From contig NZ_LR594662.1 of NCBI RefSeq assembly GCF_901827175.1, positions 2,418,001 to 2,482,000 on the forward strand: a stretch of 64,000 nt of DNA. Reading direction: 5' to 3'. Under the pieces are notes generated by a model, which saw only the letters and a list, made by a program, of their open reading frames with translations, searched no databases and was not told where the DNA came from. The position numbers and the translations under genes were made by a program. Positions 34,626 through 42,702 of the stretch are shown piece by piece. The first letter of the stretch is position 1, and each line of letters opens with the position of its first letter. The stretch is from Variovorax sp. RA8 (GTDB lineage Bacteria > Pseudomonadota > Gammaproteobacteria > Burkholderiales > Burkholderiaceae_C).

Positions 34626-35972
34626 ATGGCCTCCACCATCATCGACTCGCGCATCTTCGGCGACATGTTCAGCGACGCGCGCATGCGCGACGTGTGGTCT
34701 GACGAGAACCGGACCGCCAAGTACCTCGACATCGAACGCGCGCTGGCCAAGGTGCAGGGCGAACTCGGCATCATCCCCAAGGATGCGGCGGACGAGATCG
34801 TCCGCAACTGCGAGCTATCCCAGATCGACTGGGACAGGCTCAAGGCCAAGACCGAGCAGATCGGTTACCCGATCATCGCGGTCGTCAACCAGATCAACGC
34901 CAACTGCCGCGACAAGCTGGGAGAGTACTGCCACTGGGGCGCTACCACCCAGGACATCACCGATACGGCCGCGGTGCTGCAGATGCGCGAAGGCCTCGCT
35001 TTGGTGGAGCAGGATCTGGACGAGATCGGCGAAGCACTGGCTGCGCTGGCAAAGAAGTACCGCGATACGCCCGTGATTGGCCGTTCCAACCTGCAGCAGG
35101 CCACACCGATCACCTTCGGCTACAAGATGGCAAGCATCCTGGCTGGCATCGACCGTCACCGCGAGCGCCTGCAACAGCTCAAGCCGCGGGTGCTGATGGG
35201 GGAGTTCGGCGGGGCGTCGGGCACGCTGTCATCGTTGGAGAAGGGTGCGATGGAAACCCAGGCCGGCCTGATGAAGGAACTCGGCCTTGCCCAGCCGCTG
35301 ATCTCCTGGCACACGGTGCGCGACACCATCGCGGAGGTCGGTGCCTTCCTTGGACTGGTGGGCGGCTCGCTCGGCAAGATCGCGATGGACGTCAAGCTGA
35401 TGATGCAGACCGAAGTGGCCGAGGTGTTCGAGCCTTTTGCGCCCGGTCGCGGCTCCTCGTCGACCATGCCGCAGAAGCGCAACCCGATCTCCTGCCTGTA
35501 CATCCATGCCAACATTTCCGTGGCGCGCCAGCACGTCGCTGCGCTCATGGATGCGATGGTGGCCGATCACGAGCGCTCGACCGGTCCCTGGGAGATCGAG
35601 TGGGTCTCTTTGCCGGAGATCTTCTGCCTGATGTCTGGTGCGCTGAAGCAGACCAAATTCATCCTCAAGGGCCTGGAGGTCGACGCCACGCGCATGCGCG
35701 CCAACATCGACCTCACCAACGGCCTGGTGATGTCTGAAGCCGTGATGATGGGGCTGGGCCCCTACATTGGCCGCGAGTACGCGCACGATCTCGTGTATGA
35801 CCTGTGCCGCGAAGCGATCAGCAAGAATCGCCCGCTGATCGAGATCTTGTCGGAGCACCCGGAGATCAGCAAGCACGTCACGCGCGCCCAGCTCGGCGCG
35901 ATGTGCGACCCAGTCAACAACCTCGGCCAGGCCGGCGTGATGGTCGATCGGGTGCTGGCGGCACGTCGCTGA
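34626..35972 (+). CDS. Fumarase/aspartase superfamily lyase (adenylosuccinate lyase-like)
   Basis: This 448-residue protein carries the superfamily signature GSSSTMPQKRNP (about 279-290), the WGATTQDITDTA segment (about 104-115) and the catalytic Ser loop. It resembles adenylosuccinate lyase and 3-carboxymuconate cycloisomerase relatives but is unlikely to be the housekeeping PurB, because it lies in a catabolic operon. Enzymes of this group release fumarate or an analogue from an N- or C-substituted succinate. It could provide the C5 acid from a larger precursor. It is convergent with the LysR gene, 4 bases apart. Confidence 0.85.
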   Translation: MASTIIDSRIFGDMFSDARMRDVWSDENRTAKYLDIERALAKVQGELGIIPKDAADEIVRNCELSQIDWDRLKAKTEQIGYPIIAVVNQINANCRDKLGEYCHWGATTQDITDTAAVLQMREGLALVEQDLDEIGEALAALAKKYRDTPVIGRSNLQQATPITFGYKMASILAGIDRHRERLQQLKPRVLMGEFGGASGTLSSLEKGAMETQAGLMKELGLAQPLISWHTVRDTIAEVGAFLGLVGGSLGKIAMDVKLMMQTEVAEVFEPFAPGRGSSSTMPQKRNPISCLYIHANISVARQHVAALMDAMVADHERSTGPWEIEWVSLPEIFCLMSGALKQTKFILKGLEVDATRMRANIDLTNGLVMSEAVMMGLGPYIGREYAHDLVYDLCREAISKNRPLIEILSEHPEISKHVTRAQLGAMCDPVNNLGQAGVMVDRVLAARR

Positions 35973-35976
35973 GCCT

Positions 35977-36906
35977 TCAAGCGGTGGCGTCCTTTCTTCT
36001 GGCCTGGACGCGCCTGCCCTTCATCTCAGAGAAGAACTCGTAGAACTGCAGGGCGGCCGGCGAGAGGGTGCGACCCTTGCGACGGATCAAGCCCACCTTG
36101 CGACTGACGACCGGCTCGACCAGCGGCACGCTGACCAGCAGCGGGTGGTCAGCGCCCGGCATGGCAATCGAGGGAACTGCCGCGACGCCGAGCCCGGCTT
36201 CGACCAACCCAAGCATCGTCGTGACGTGCTGCGCCTCGTAGATCGCTTGCGGGCGTCCCGGCAAACCCGATAGCGCCTGGTCCAGCAGCAGGCGGTTTCC
36301 GGACGCCTTGCTCACCGAGATGTAGTCGTACTGCGCCAGTTCCGTCCAGCTCACCCTGCGCTTGCCGGCGAGAGCATGGTCGCGCCGGCAAGCGGCGACG
36401 AAGCGCTCCTCCATCAGGGGCTTGAACTCGATGTCGGGTTCCTGGCCCCCAATGAAGTTCAGCCCGAAATCCGCCTCTCCGCCCGAGACCGCGGCCAGCA
36501 CCTCGTTGGCGCTCGCATCGAAGACCTTGACCCGAACCTTCGGATAGCGCTCGTGATAGCGCGAGATCACCTGCGACACGAAGTAGTAGACCGTCGACGG
36601 CACGCAGGCGATGGTGACCTCGCCCATGCGCGTTGCCGCCACGCCGCGGATGCCCAGCAGCGTGAGATCCAGATCGTCAAGCAACTGCTGCACCTTCCGG
36701 TCGAAATCGCGCCCGACCGCCGTCAGGCTCACCCGCCGCGTGGTCCGCTCCAGCAGCCGCACTCCGAGCGCTTCCTCCAGCTTCTCGATGCGCCGGCTGA
36801 ACGCGGGTTGCGATACGTGCAGCGCTTCGGCCGCCTTGCGGAAGTTGCTCAGTTCGGCGACGGCGCGGAACGCCTGCAGGTCGTTGAGGTTGAAGTTGAT
36901 GGCCAT
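35977..36906 (-). CDS. LysR family transcriptional regulator of the C5-dicarboxylate locus
   Basis: This 309-residue LysR protein has a classical winged helix (NDLQAFRAVAELSNFRKAAEALHVSQPAFSRRI) and a periplasmic-binding-protein-like effector domain. It is divergent from the Bug gene and faces the lyase gene. The 150-base divergent gap contains the element at 36945-36991. In gamma-proteobacteria an itaconate-responsive LysR protein (RipR/ItcR) controls the equivalent operon; this protein probably plays that role, but the effector is not known. Confidence 0.9.
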   Translation of the reverse strand: MAINFNLNDLQAFRAVAELSNFRKAAEALHVSQPAFSRRIEKLEEALGVRLLERTTRRVSLTAVGRDFDRKVQQLLDDLDLTLLGIRGVAATRMGEVTIACVPSTVYYFVSQVISRYHERYPKVRVKVFDASANEVLAAVSGGEADFGLNFIGGQEPDIEFKPLMEERFVAACRRDHALAGKRRVSWTELAQYDYISVSKASGNRLLLDQALSGLPGRPQAIYEAQHVTTMLGLVEAGLGVAAVPSIAMPGADHPLLVSVPLVEPVVSRKVGLIRRKGRTLSPAALQFYEFFSEMKGRRVQARRKDATA

Positions 36907-36944
36907 CGTCTTGTCCCGCCAACATGTTTGACTGATCGACAGTG

Positions 36945-36991
36945 TGCATCAATCGATCCTAAACATGCAATTCACAGTAAGCGTCGAAGCG
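36945..36991 (+). promoter_or_regulatory. Repeated LysR-box-like element, copy 2
   Basis: TGCAT-N15-ATGCA is an exact dyad embedded in a ~47-base stretch that matches 31564-31611 apart from eight substitutions and one gap. It lies between the divergent LysR and Bug genes, 66 bases before the Bug start. Autoregulation of the LysR gene plus activation of the uptake genes is the expected role. Confidence 0.68.
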
Positions 36992-37056
36992 AAGACCATA
37001 CGTCCACGGTCAAGGAAGCGACCTGGATGCCAATCTTTCAACTATCGGAGACATCA

Positions 37057-38028
37057 ATGCAGTTTCGTAACGCACCCGTCCTGTGTGCCCTGGCCTCGGC
37101 GGCCGTGCTCTCGTGCAGCAGCGCGCTCGCCGCCTATCCTGAAAAATCGATCACCATCGTCGTTCCGACCGCCGCCGGCGGCGCCAACGACGCAATGGCG
37201 AGAGTCATCGGCCAGGCGATGTCGGCCGCGCTCAAGCAGCCGGTCGTCGTCGATAACAAGGCCGGCGCCAATGGCGCGATCGCCAGCGAGTTCGTCATGC
37301 GCGCCGCGCCGGATGGCTACACGCTGATGCTGGGCTATATCGCCACGCATGCGATGAATCCCGCCCTGCAGAAGCTGCGCTACGACCCGGTGAAGGATTT
37401 CGAGCCCGTGGGCATGGTCGGAAGTTCCCCGACGCTGATGGTCGTCAACCCTTCAGTGAAGGCGAGCAATGCCAAGGAGCTCGTCGCCGCGCTGAAGGCC
37501 GCGCCCGACAAGACAAGCTACGCGTCTGCCGGCAACGGGACCGCGCCGCATTTCGCTGCGGAGATGTTCAAGCTCTCGACCGGCACCAGCATGCTCCATG
37601 TGCCGTACAAGGGGTCGGCGCCTGCGATCACCGACACCATCGGTGGCCAGACACAGGTGATGTTCCCGAGCCTCTTCACGGCCATGCCCTACGTCAAGGC
37701 AGGCAAGCTCAAGGCAATCGGCGTGGCTGGTACCAAGCGCTCGCCGCAGATGCCGGACGTGCCGACGCTCAAGGAGCAGGGCGTCGACAACGTGGATGTC
37801 TCGCAGTGGTACGGCATCTTCGCGCCGGCGAAGACCCCGAAGCCCGTGATCGAGCAACTCAACAAGGTGCTCAATGCGGCTTTGGCCGACAAGAGCGTCG
37901 TCAAGAAGCTGGAGGACCACGGCGCCGAGGTTGAAACCATGACTTCCGAGCAAATGCGCACGTATGTGCAGCAGGAGCAGGTCAAGTGGAAGAAGGTGGT
38001 CCAGGCTGCAAAGCTTTCGGCCGACTGA
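37057..38028 (+). CDS. Bug/TctC family solute-binding protein
   Basis: This 323-residue Bug protein has a Sec signal peptide (residues 1-26, ending ALAAY) and ligand motifs PTAAGGANDAMAR (near mature residue 10) and VPYKGSAPAITD. The ATG at 37057 follows GGAGACATCA; an ATG ten codons upstream would spoil the signal peptide. It is clearly paralogous to the C-terminal half of the next gene product. It probably delivers the C5 dicarboxylate to a membrane complex encoded elsewhere. Its stop is one base before the next start. Confidence 0.92.
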   Translation: MQFRNAPVLCALASAAVLSCSSALAAYPEKSITIVVPTAAGGANDAMARVIGQAMSAALKQPVVVDNKAGANGAIASEFVMRAAPDGYTLMLGYIATHAMNPALQKLRYDPVKDFEPVGMVGSSPTLMVVNPSVKASNAKELVAALKAAPDKTSYASAGNGTAPHFAAEMFKLSTGTSMLHVPYKGSAPAITDTIGGQTQVMFPSLFTAMPYVKAGKLKAIGVAGTKRSPQMPDVPTLKEQGVDNVDVSQWYGIFAPAKTPKPVIEQLNKVLNAALADKSVVKKLEDHGAEVETMTSEQMRTYVQQEQVKWKKVVQAAKLSAD

Positions 38029-38029
38029 G

Positions 38030-40051
38030 ATGAGCAGGACCATTCCCTGCGTGCTGATGCGTGCGGGTACTTCGCGCGGCCCCTTCTTCCTGCGGGAATG
38101 GCTGCCTGACGACGACGAGGAGCGCGACCAGGCGCTGATCGGCGCGATCGGTGCCTCCGATCCGCTGCAACTCGACGGCGTGGGCGGCGGCAGCACCCTC
38201 AACAGCAAGGTCGCCATCGTTTCGCGCTCGAAGGAACCGGGCTGCGACCTGGACTACCTGTTCGCACAGGTGGGGGTCGGGCACCGTTCCGTCGACACGC
38301 GGCCGAACTGCGGCAACATGCTGTCGGGCGTCGCGCCCTTCGCGATCGAGCAGGGGCTGGTCGAGGCGCAGGACGGAACCACGCGGGTACGCGTCTTCAA
38401 CGTCAACACGCGATCGCGCATCGACGTCACGGTCAGGACACCCGGCAAGCGCGTCACCTACGAGGGAGACGCGCGCATCGATGGCGTGGCCGGTACGGCT
38501 GCACCGATCCTCCTGAACTTCCTGGATGCATGGGGCGCAGTGACGGGCAAGGTCTTTCCAACCGGCCGGCGTATCGACACGATCGACGGCATCGAGGTGA
38601 CCTGCATCGATGCGGCCATGCCGCTCATGATCGTGCGCGCGCGTGACCTTGGCGTCACCGGCAGCGAGAGGCCAGCGGCGCTTGATTCAGATGCGGCACT
38701 GCTGGAACGGCTCGAAACCTTGCGTCTTCAGGCCGGCCTGCTGATGGGACTGGGAGATGTCTCAGGCAGTGTCATTCCCAAGCCGGTGCTGGTCAGCGCT
38801 GGCGACTCGCCGGACAGCATCACTTCGCGCTACTTCACCCCGCGCCGCTGCCATGCATCGCATGCGGTCACCGGTGCGATCGGCGTTCTCAGTGCGTTTG
38901 CGCTCCCCGGCACCGTTGCCAGCGCCGCCGCGCGCGAGCCGGGCCGCCACAACCTGGTCCTCTTGCACCCCGCAGGGCAGATCGACGTGGAAGTCGAGCT
39001 CGAGGGCAGGGCGGACGACGCGACGGTGAAAGCGGCGGCGCTGGTGCGTACTGCCAGAAAGATCATGCAGGGCGAGATGCAGTTGCCCGACTATGTCTTT
39101 ACGCGGCCTGAAGCCGTTGCACCTCGGTCGGCCGCGTTCCCGCGCAAACCCATCACGATCATCGTGCCGACGCGCGCCGGCGGTGGCAACGACACGATGG
39201 CCAGGATCATCGCGGCCGAACTGAAGCCCCTGCTTGGCCAGGAAGTTCTCGTGGACAACCGAGCCGGCGCCAATGGTGCCATCGCGAGCGAGTACGTGGC
39301 CCGGGCGGAACCGGACGGCCACACCCTCATGTTCGGCTACGTGGGCACCCACGCCATGAATCCTGCGCTCCAGAAGCTGGACTACCACCCTGTCAAAGAC
39401 TTCGAGCCGGTCGGGTTGATCGGATCGTCGCCGACCCTGATGGTGGCCAACCGACACGCCGGCTTCGACGACGTTCGCAGCCTTCTGCAGCGTTTGCGCG
39501 GTGAGCCAGGCAGCATCAGGTACGCGTCGGCCGGCGACGGCACGCCGCCACACTTCGCGGCGGAGCTGTTTCAACTCAATACGGGCACGAAGATGGAAGG
39601 CAGAAGCCATGAGGGTGCAGCGCCCGCCATCGTGGACACGCTCGATGGTCTCGCGCAGGTCATGTTTCCGAGCCTGTTCACTGCACATCCCTTCATCCTC
39701 GACGGCCGGCTACGTGCCCTCGCCGTCGCGGCTCCAGCGCGCCTCGAAGCGCTGCCTGCCGTGCCTACGCTGTCGGAGTCAGGCATCGAAGGGGTCGATG
39801 TCTCGCAGTGGTACGGTCTGTTTGCCCCGGCACGCACCGCGCCGGCAGTGATCGCGCAGGTCAACCGCGCCCTGAACGAGGTTCTTGCCAATCCGCAGGT
39901 GGTTGCTCGATTCGAACGCCAAGGTGCAAGCGTCGAGGCCGGCCCCCCCTCTGCACTGCGAGAACGCGTTCGGCACGAGTTCGGTCGTTGGCAGGACGTG
40001 GTGGCCGAGGGCGGCCTCGTCCCCCAAGACATCCGGCTTGCGACGGATTGA
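38030..40051 (+). CDS. PrpF-like isomerase fused to a Bug-type binding domain
   Basis: This is a 673-residue protein. Residues 1-358 are a PrpF/methylaconitate-isomerase-like domain (VLMRAGTSRGPFF at the start, GGGSTLNSKVAIV with Lys60, RPNCGNMLSGVAPFA with Cys94). Residues 373-673 are a Bug domain (PTRAGGGNDTMAR) with no signal peptide in front of it. The equivalent of the Bug PYKG loop is altered to SHEG. The Bug half is a paralogue of the preceding gene product, so the gene probably arose by duplication and in-frame fusion. Isomerase activity on an unsaturated tricarboxylate or dicarboxylate is inferred from PrpF. Confidence 0.86.
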   Translation: MSRTIPCVLMRAGTSRGPFFLREWLPDDDEERDQALIGAIGASDPLQLDGVGGGSTLNSKVAIVSRSKEPGCDLDYLFAQVGVGHRSVDTRPNCGNMLSGVAPFAIEQGLVEAQDGTTRVRVFNVNTRSRIDVTVRTPGKRVTYEGDARIDGVAGTAAPILLNFLDAWGAVTGKVFPTGRRIDTIDGIEVTCIDAAMPLMIVRARDLGVTGSERPAALDSDAALLERLETLRLQAGLLMGLGDVSGSVIPKPVLVSAGDSPDSITSRYFTPRRCHASHAVTGAIGVLSAFALPGTVASAAAREPGRHNLVLLHPAGQIDVEVELEGRADDATVKAAALVRTARKIMQGEMQLPDYVFTRPEAVAPRSAAFPRKPITIIVPTRAGGGNDTMARIIAAELKPLLGQEVLVDNRAGANGAIASEYVARAEPDGHTLMFGYVGTHAMNPALQKLDYHPVKDFEPVGLIGSSPTLMVANRHAGFDDVRSLLQRLRGEPGSIRYASAGDGTPPHFAAELFQLNTGTKMEGRSHEGAAPAIVDTLDGLAQVMFPSLFTAHPFILDGRLRALAVAAPARLEALPAVPTLSESGIEGVDVSQWYGLFAPARTAPAVIAQVNRALNEVLANPQVVARFERQGASVEAGPPSALRERVRHEFGRWQDVVAEGGLVPQDIRLATD

Positions 40052-40116
40052 TCGGCCGAATCACCCAGACCGGCACTCGCCGCCGAACCGTCTTGCGGCA
40101 AGTCGCCGCATCCACC

Positions 40117-40138
40117 GCCGGCGTTGCAAGGCGCCGGC
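40117..40138. terminator. Short GC hairpin before the porin gene
   Basis: GCCGGCG at 40117-40123 and CGCCGGC at 40132-40138 can form a 7-bp stem with an 8-base loop, 66 bases after the fusion gene and 31 bases before the porin start. There is no U-run, so it may attenuate rather than terminate. Alternatively it is a chance GC dyad. Confidence 0.3.
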
Positions 40139-40169
40139 AATCCTTGTTCGTCCCTTGGAGACACTTGCC

Positions 40170-41459
40170 ATGCGTAAGTCCTTGATTACCCTTGCGGCGC
40201 TCGCCGCTTCGGGCGCTGCTTCGGCGCAGTCGTCCTTGACGCTTTTCGGCGTCGCGGATAGTGCTGTCAGTCACTACAGCGTCAAAAGCGCCTTCTACAA
40301 CAATACGTCGGCGCTCCCGTCGGCCTCTGCGCTCGCCTTCACGGAGGTGACGCGCTCGCAGACTGTCCTGTCGAGTGGCGCCAATTCGTCGAGTCGGGTC
40401 GGCTTCCGCGGCACCGAGGATCTGGGCGGCGGGCTGGCGGCGGGGTTTTGGCTCGAGTCAGGCATCACCCAGGACAGCGGCGCGACCGCTTTGGCCTCCT
40501 TCAGTCGCCGCGCGACGGTGAGCCTGTCGGGCGGATTCGGCGAACTCCGACTTGGCCGAGACTATGTTCCGAGCTACTGGAACGAGAGCGTGTTCGACCC
40601 AATGGGCGCCGTGGGCGTCGGCGAGAATCTCATCAAGAGCATAAGCGGCAACATTGCCACGGCGCGCGGCCCCGGCTCCGCCATCGCTGCAAACGACAAC
40701 GCGATCCGGGCATCCAACAGCGTGGGTTACTTTCTGCCCCGCACCCTCGGCGGCTTCTATGGCCAGGTCATGTACGCCCTGCCTGAGAACGTGAAACACA
40801 GTTACCTGTCCGACAGTACCCAACGCGGACGCTACTACGGCGGCCGATTTGGCTATGCAAGCGGCCCGCTCGACGTGGCGCTTGCCTATGGACAGAGTAA
40901 AGCCGCAGACACCTTGGTGATCAGCGAGGCCGGAGTCGTGGCCGGTACCCGGCTTTCCGAAGAGATTCGCACCATCAACTTGGGAGCATCCTACGATTTT
41001 GGTGTGATCAAGCTGATGGGCGAGTTGTCGCAAGTCAAGGACAAGGCGGAGACCACCACTGCTCCCGCGACCGCCGGCAGACGCACCTTGACGGACAACG
41101 ACGAGTACAACGGCGCCATGATCGGCATGACGGTCCCGGTCGGTGCTGGCGTATTCAAGGCCTCATACGCCCGCGTCAAGTTCAAGAACGACCTGGGCTC
41201 CGCCGCGCCGACGTTGCTGGCCCTGGATCGGGATGCGTCGGTGAACAAACTCGCGCTCGGCTACGTGCACAACCTGTCGAAGCGGACCGCGCTCTATGCA
41301 ACCGTGGCGCGCGCCCGGATCAAGAACGGACAGAACAATCCCGCAATCATGGCCGTCGGACTTGGGGGCCCAGCCTTCTTGTCTACGGGGTCGGGCGTGG
41401 CGGGTTTGGCACCGCGCAGCGCCACGGGCTACGACTTCGGGCTGCGCCACGCATTTTGA
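40170..41459 (+). CDS. Trimeric outer-membrane porin (beta-proteobacterial type)
   Basis: This 429-residue protein has a cleavable signal (MRKSLITLAALAASGAASAQ) followed by SSLTLFGVADSAV, the standard first strand of Gram-negative porins of this group, and ends in Phe (FGLRHAF), the outer-membrane insertion signal. Alternating strands and a SRVGFRGTEDLGGGLAAGFWLE segment fit a 16-stranded barrel. It is 118 bases after the fusion gene and probably admits the substrate of the locus. Confidence 0.93.
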   Translation: MRKSLITLAALAASGAASAQSSLTLFGVADSAVSHYSVKSAFYNNTSALPSASALAFTEVTRSQTVLSSGANSSSRVGFRGTEDLGGGLAAGFWLESGITQDSGATALASFSRRATVSLSGGFGELRLGRDYVPSYWNESVFDPMGAVGVGENLIKSISGNIATARGPGSAIAANDNAIRASNSVGYFLPRTLGGFYGQVMYALPENVKHSYLSDSTQRGRYYGGRFGYASGPLDVALAYGQSKAADTLVISEAGVVAGTRLSEEIRTINLGASYDFGVIKLMGELSQVKDKAETTTAPATAGRRTLTDNDEYNGAMIGMTVPVGAGVFKASYARVKFKNDLGSAAPTLLALDRDASVNKLALGYVHNLSKRTALYATVARARIKNGQNNPAIMAVGLGGPAFLSTGSGVAGLAPRSATGYDFGLRHAF

Positions 41460-41587
41460 CGTCAAGCGTGGCAGACGATGGGGCTCTGGCTTGAGCGCCA
41501 TCGTGCTGGTCAATCACGGAAGAATGACGCTCGGCATGCCTGCAGCCGACGCTCTCGGCACGGGCAAACCCTGATCTGCGTGGAGCT

Positions 41588-41627
41588 TGTATATCGATAT
41601 AGTAAACCGGTACAGTAAATCGATACA
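41588..41627 (+). promoter_or_regulatory. Three tandem operator-like palindromes, 13-base period
   Basis: Three 14-base units overlap end to end: TGTATATCGATATA (41588-41601), AGTAAACCGGTACA (41601-41614) and AGTAAATCGATACA (41614-41627). Each is centred on a CG within a short palindrome, as in LacI-family operators. They lie 43-82 bases upstream of the TRAP binding-protein gene, where they would cover its promoter. The LacI protein encoded at 44593 is the likely ligand. Confidence 0.7.
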
Positions 41628-41669
41628 CCGATCTGTGCGTTCCTTCGTTACAAGTCTGGAGACATAAGC

Positions 41670-42698
41670 ATGGTTTCGATCCCACGCCGCCGCTTCGTGC
41701 ATGCGGGCGCTGCCGCATCGCTGGCCGCCCTCGCAGGATTTCCTGCCCTCGTTCGCGCGCAATCGACCGTTGCGCTGCGCTTCTCCTCCTCGATGCTGGC
41801 GGACGACAACGCGGCCCACTACGTGTGGTGCCAGCGCCTGCAGGCCAACCTGAAAGCTGCCGTCGGCGACGCCATCCGCATCGACTACTTCCCCAACAAC
41901 CAGCTTGGCAAGGAAAGCGACGTGGTGCAGCAGGTCAAGGTCGGCTCCGTGGACATGATGGTGACAGGCTCTTCCATCTTCGCCACCATCTCGCCCGAGA
42001 TCGGCATGCTCGACCTGGGATACCTGTTCGACAGCTACGCGCACGCCGGCAAGGCCCTCGAGGGCTCGACGGGAACGACGCTCAATGAGCTGCTGCAGAA
42101 GCGTTCGGGCTGTTCCATCCTGACCTGGGCCTCGCACTTCGGCGCGCGCAGCGTCTACACCAAGGCACCGGTCAAGTCGCTCGCCGAGGTCAAGGGCGTC
42201 AAGCTGCGCGTCCTCCCCACGCCGGCCTTCATCGAGACATTCAAACTGATGGGCGCGATCCCCACGCCCATCCCCTTCGGCGAGCTCTACATGGCGGCGC
42301 AGACCGGCGTCGTCGACGGCTTCGAGCACGACGCGGCCACCGTGCTGGCCAGCAAGCTCAACGAGGTGGTCAAGTCCTGCTGGCTCACCGAGCACCTGTT
42401 CAGCCCGATGGTGGTGGTGATCGGCAAGCGCGGCATGGACAAGATCCCCGCCAGCCTGCGCCCGGCCTTCCTGAAGGCCGTCAACGATGCGACCGCCCAG
42501 CAGCGCACCATCGCGAGCGACAAGGGCAAGGCCGCGGTCGAGGAACTGCAGCGCAAGGGCATGACCTTCTTCCCGATGGCCCCGGCCGATCGCGCGGCCG
42601 TGCGCAAGGAGATGGAGAGCAAGCTCTGGGCCGACTTCGCGAAGCAATACCCGGTGACGGCGCCGCTCTTTGCCGCAGTCAACGCGGCGCGGGTCTGA
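41670..42698 (+). CDS. TRAP transporter substrate-binding protein (DctP family)
   Basis: This 342-residue protein has a twin-arginine-type signal (IPRRRFVHAGAAASLAALAG) ending near LVRAQ. The mature DctP fold includes the LRVLPTPAFIETFKLMGAIPTPIPFGELYMA segment (about 165-195) that holds the carboxylate-binding Arg. Ligands of this family are typically sugar acids, keto acids or dicarboxylates. It starts 28 bases after a candidate operator region and is followed 4 bases later by the membrane component. Confidence 0.92.
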   Translation: MVSIPRRRFVHAGAAASLAALAGFPALVRAQSTVALRFSSSMLADDNAAHYVWCQRLQANLKAAVGDAIRIDYFPNNQLGKESDVVQQVKVGSVDMMVTGSSIFATISPEIGMLDLGYLFDSYAHAGKALEGSTGTTLNELLQKRSGCSILTWASHFGARSVYTKAPVKSLAEVKGVKLRVLPTPAFIETFKLMGAIPTPIPFGELYMAAQTGVVDGFEHDAATVLASKLNEVVKSCWLTEHLFSPMVVVIGKRGMDKIPASLRPAFLKAVNDATAQQRTIASDKGKAAVEELQRKGMTFFPMAPADRAAVRKEMESKLWADFAKQYPVTAPLFAAVNAARV

Positions 42699-42702
42699 AG
42701 CC

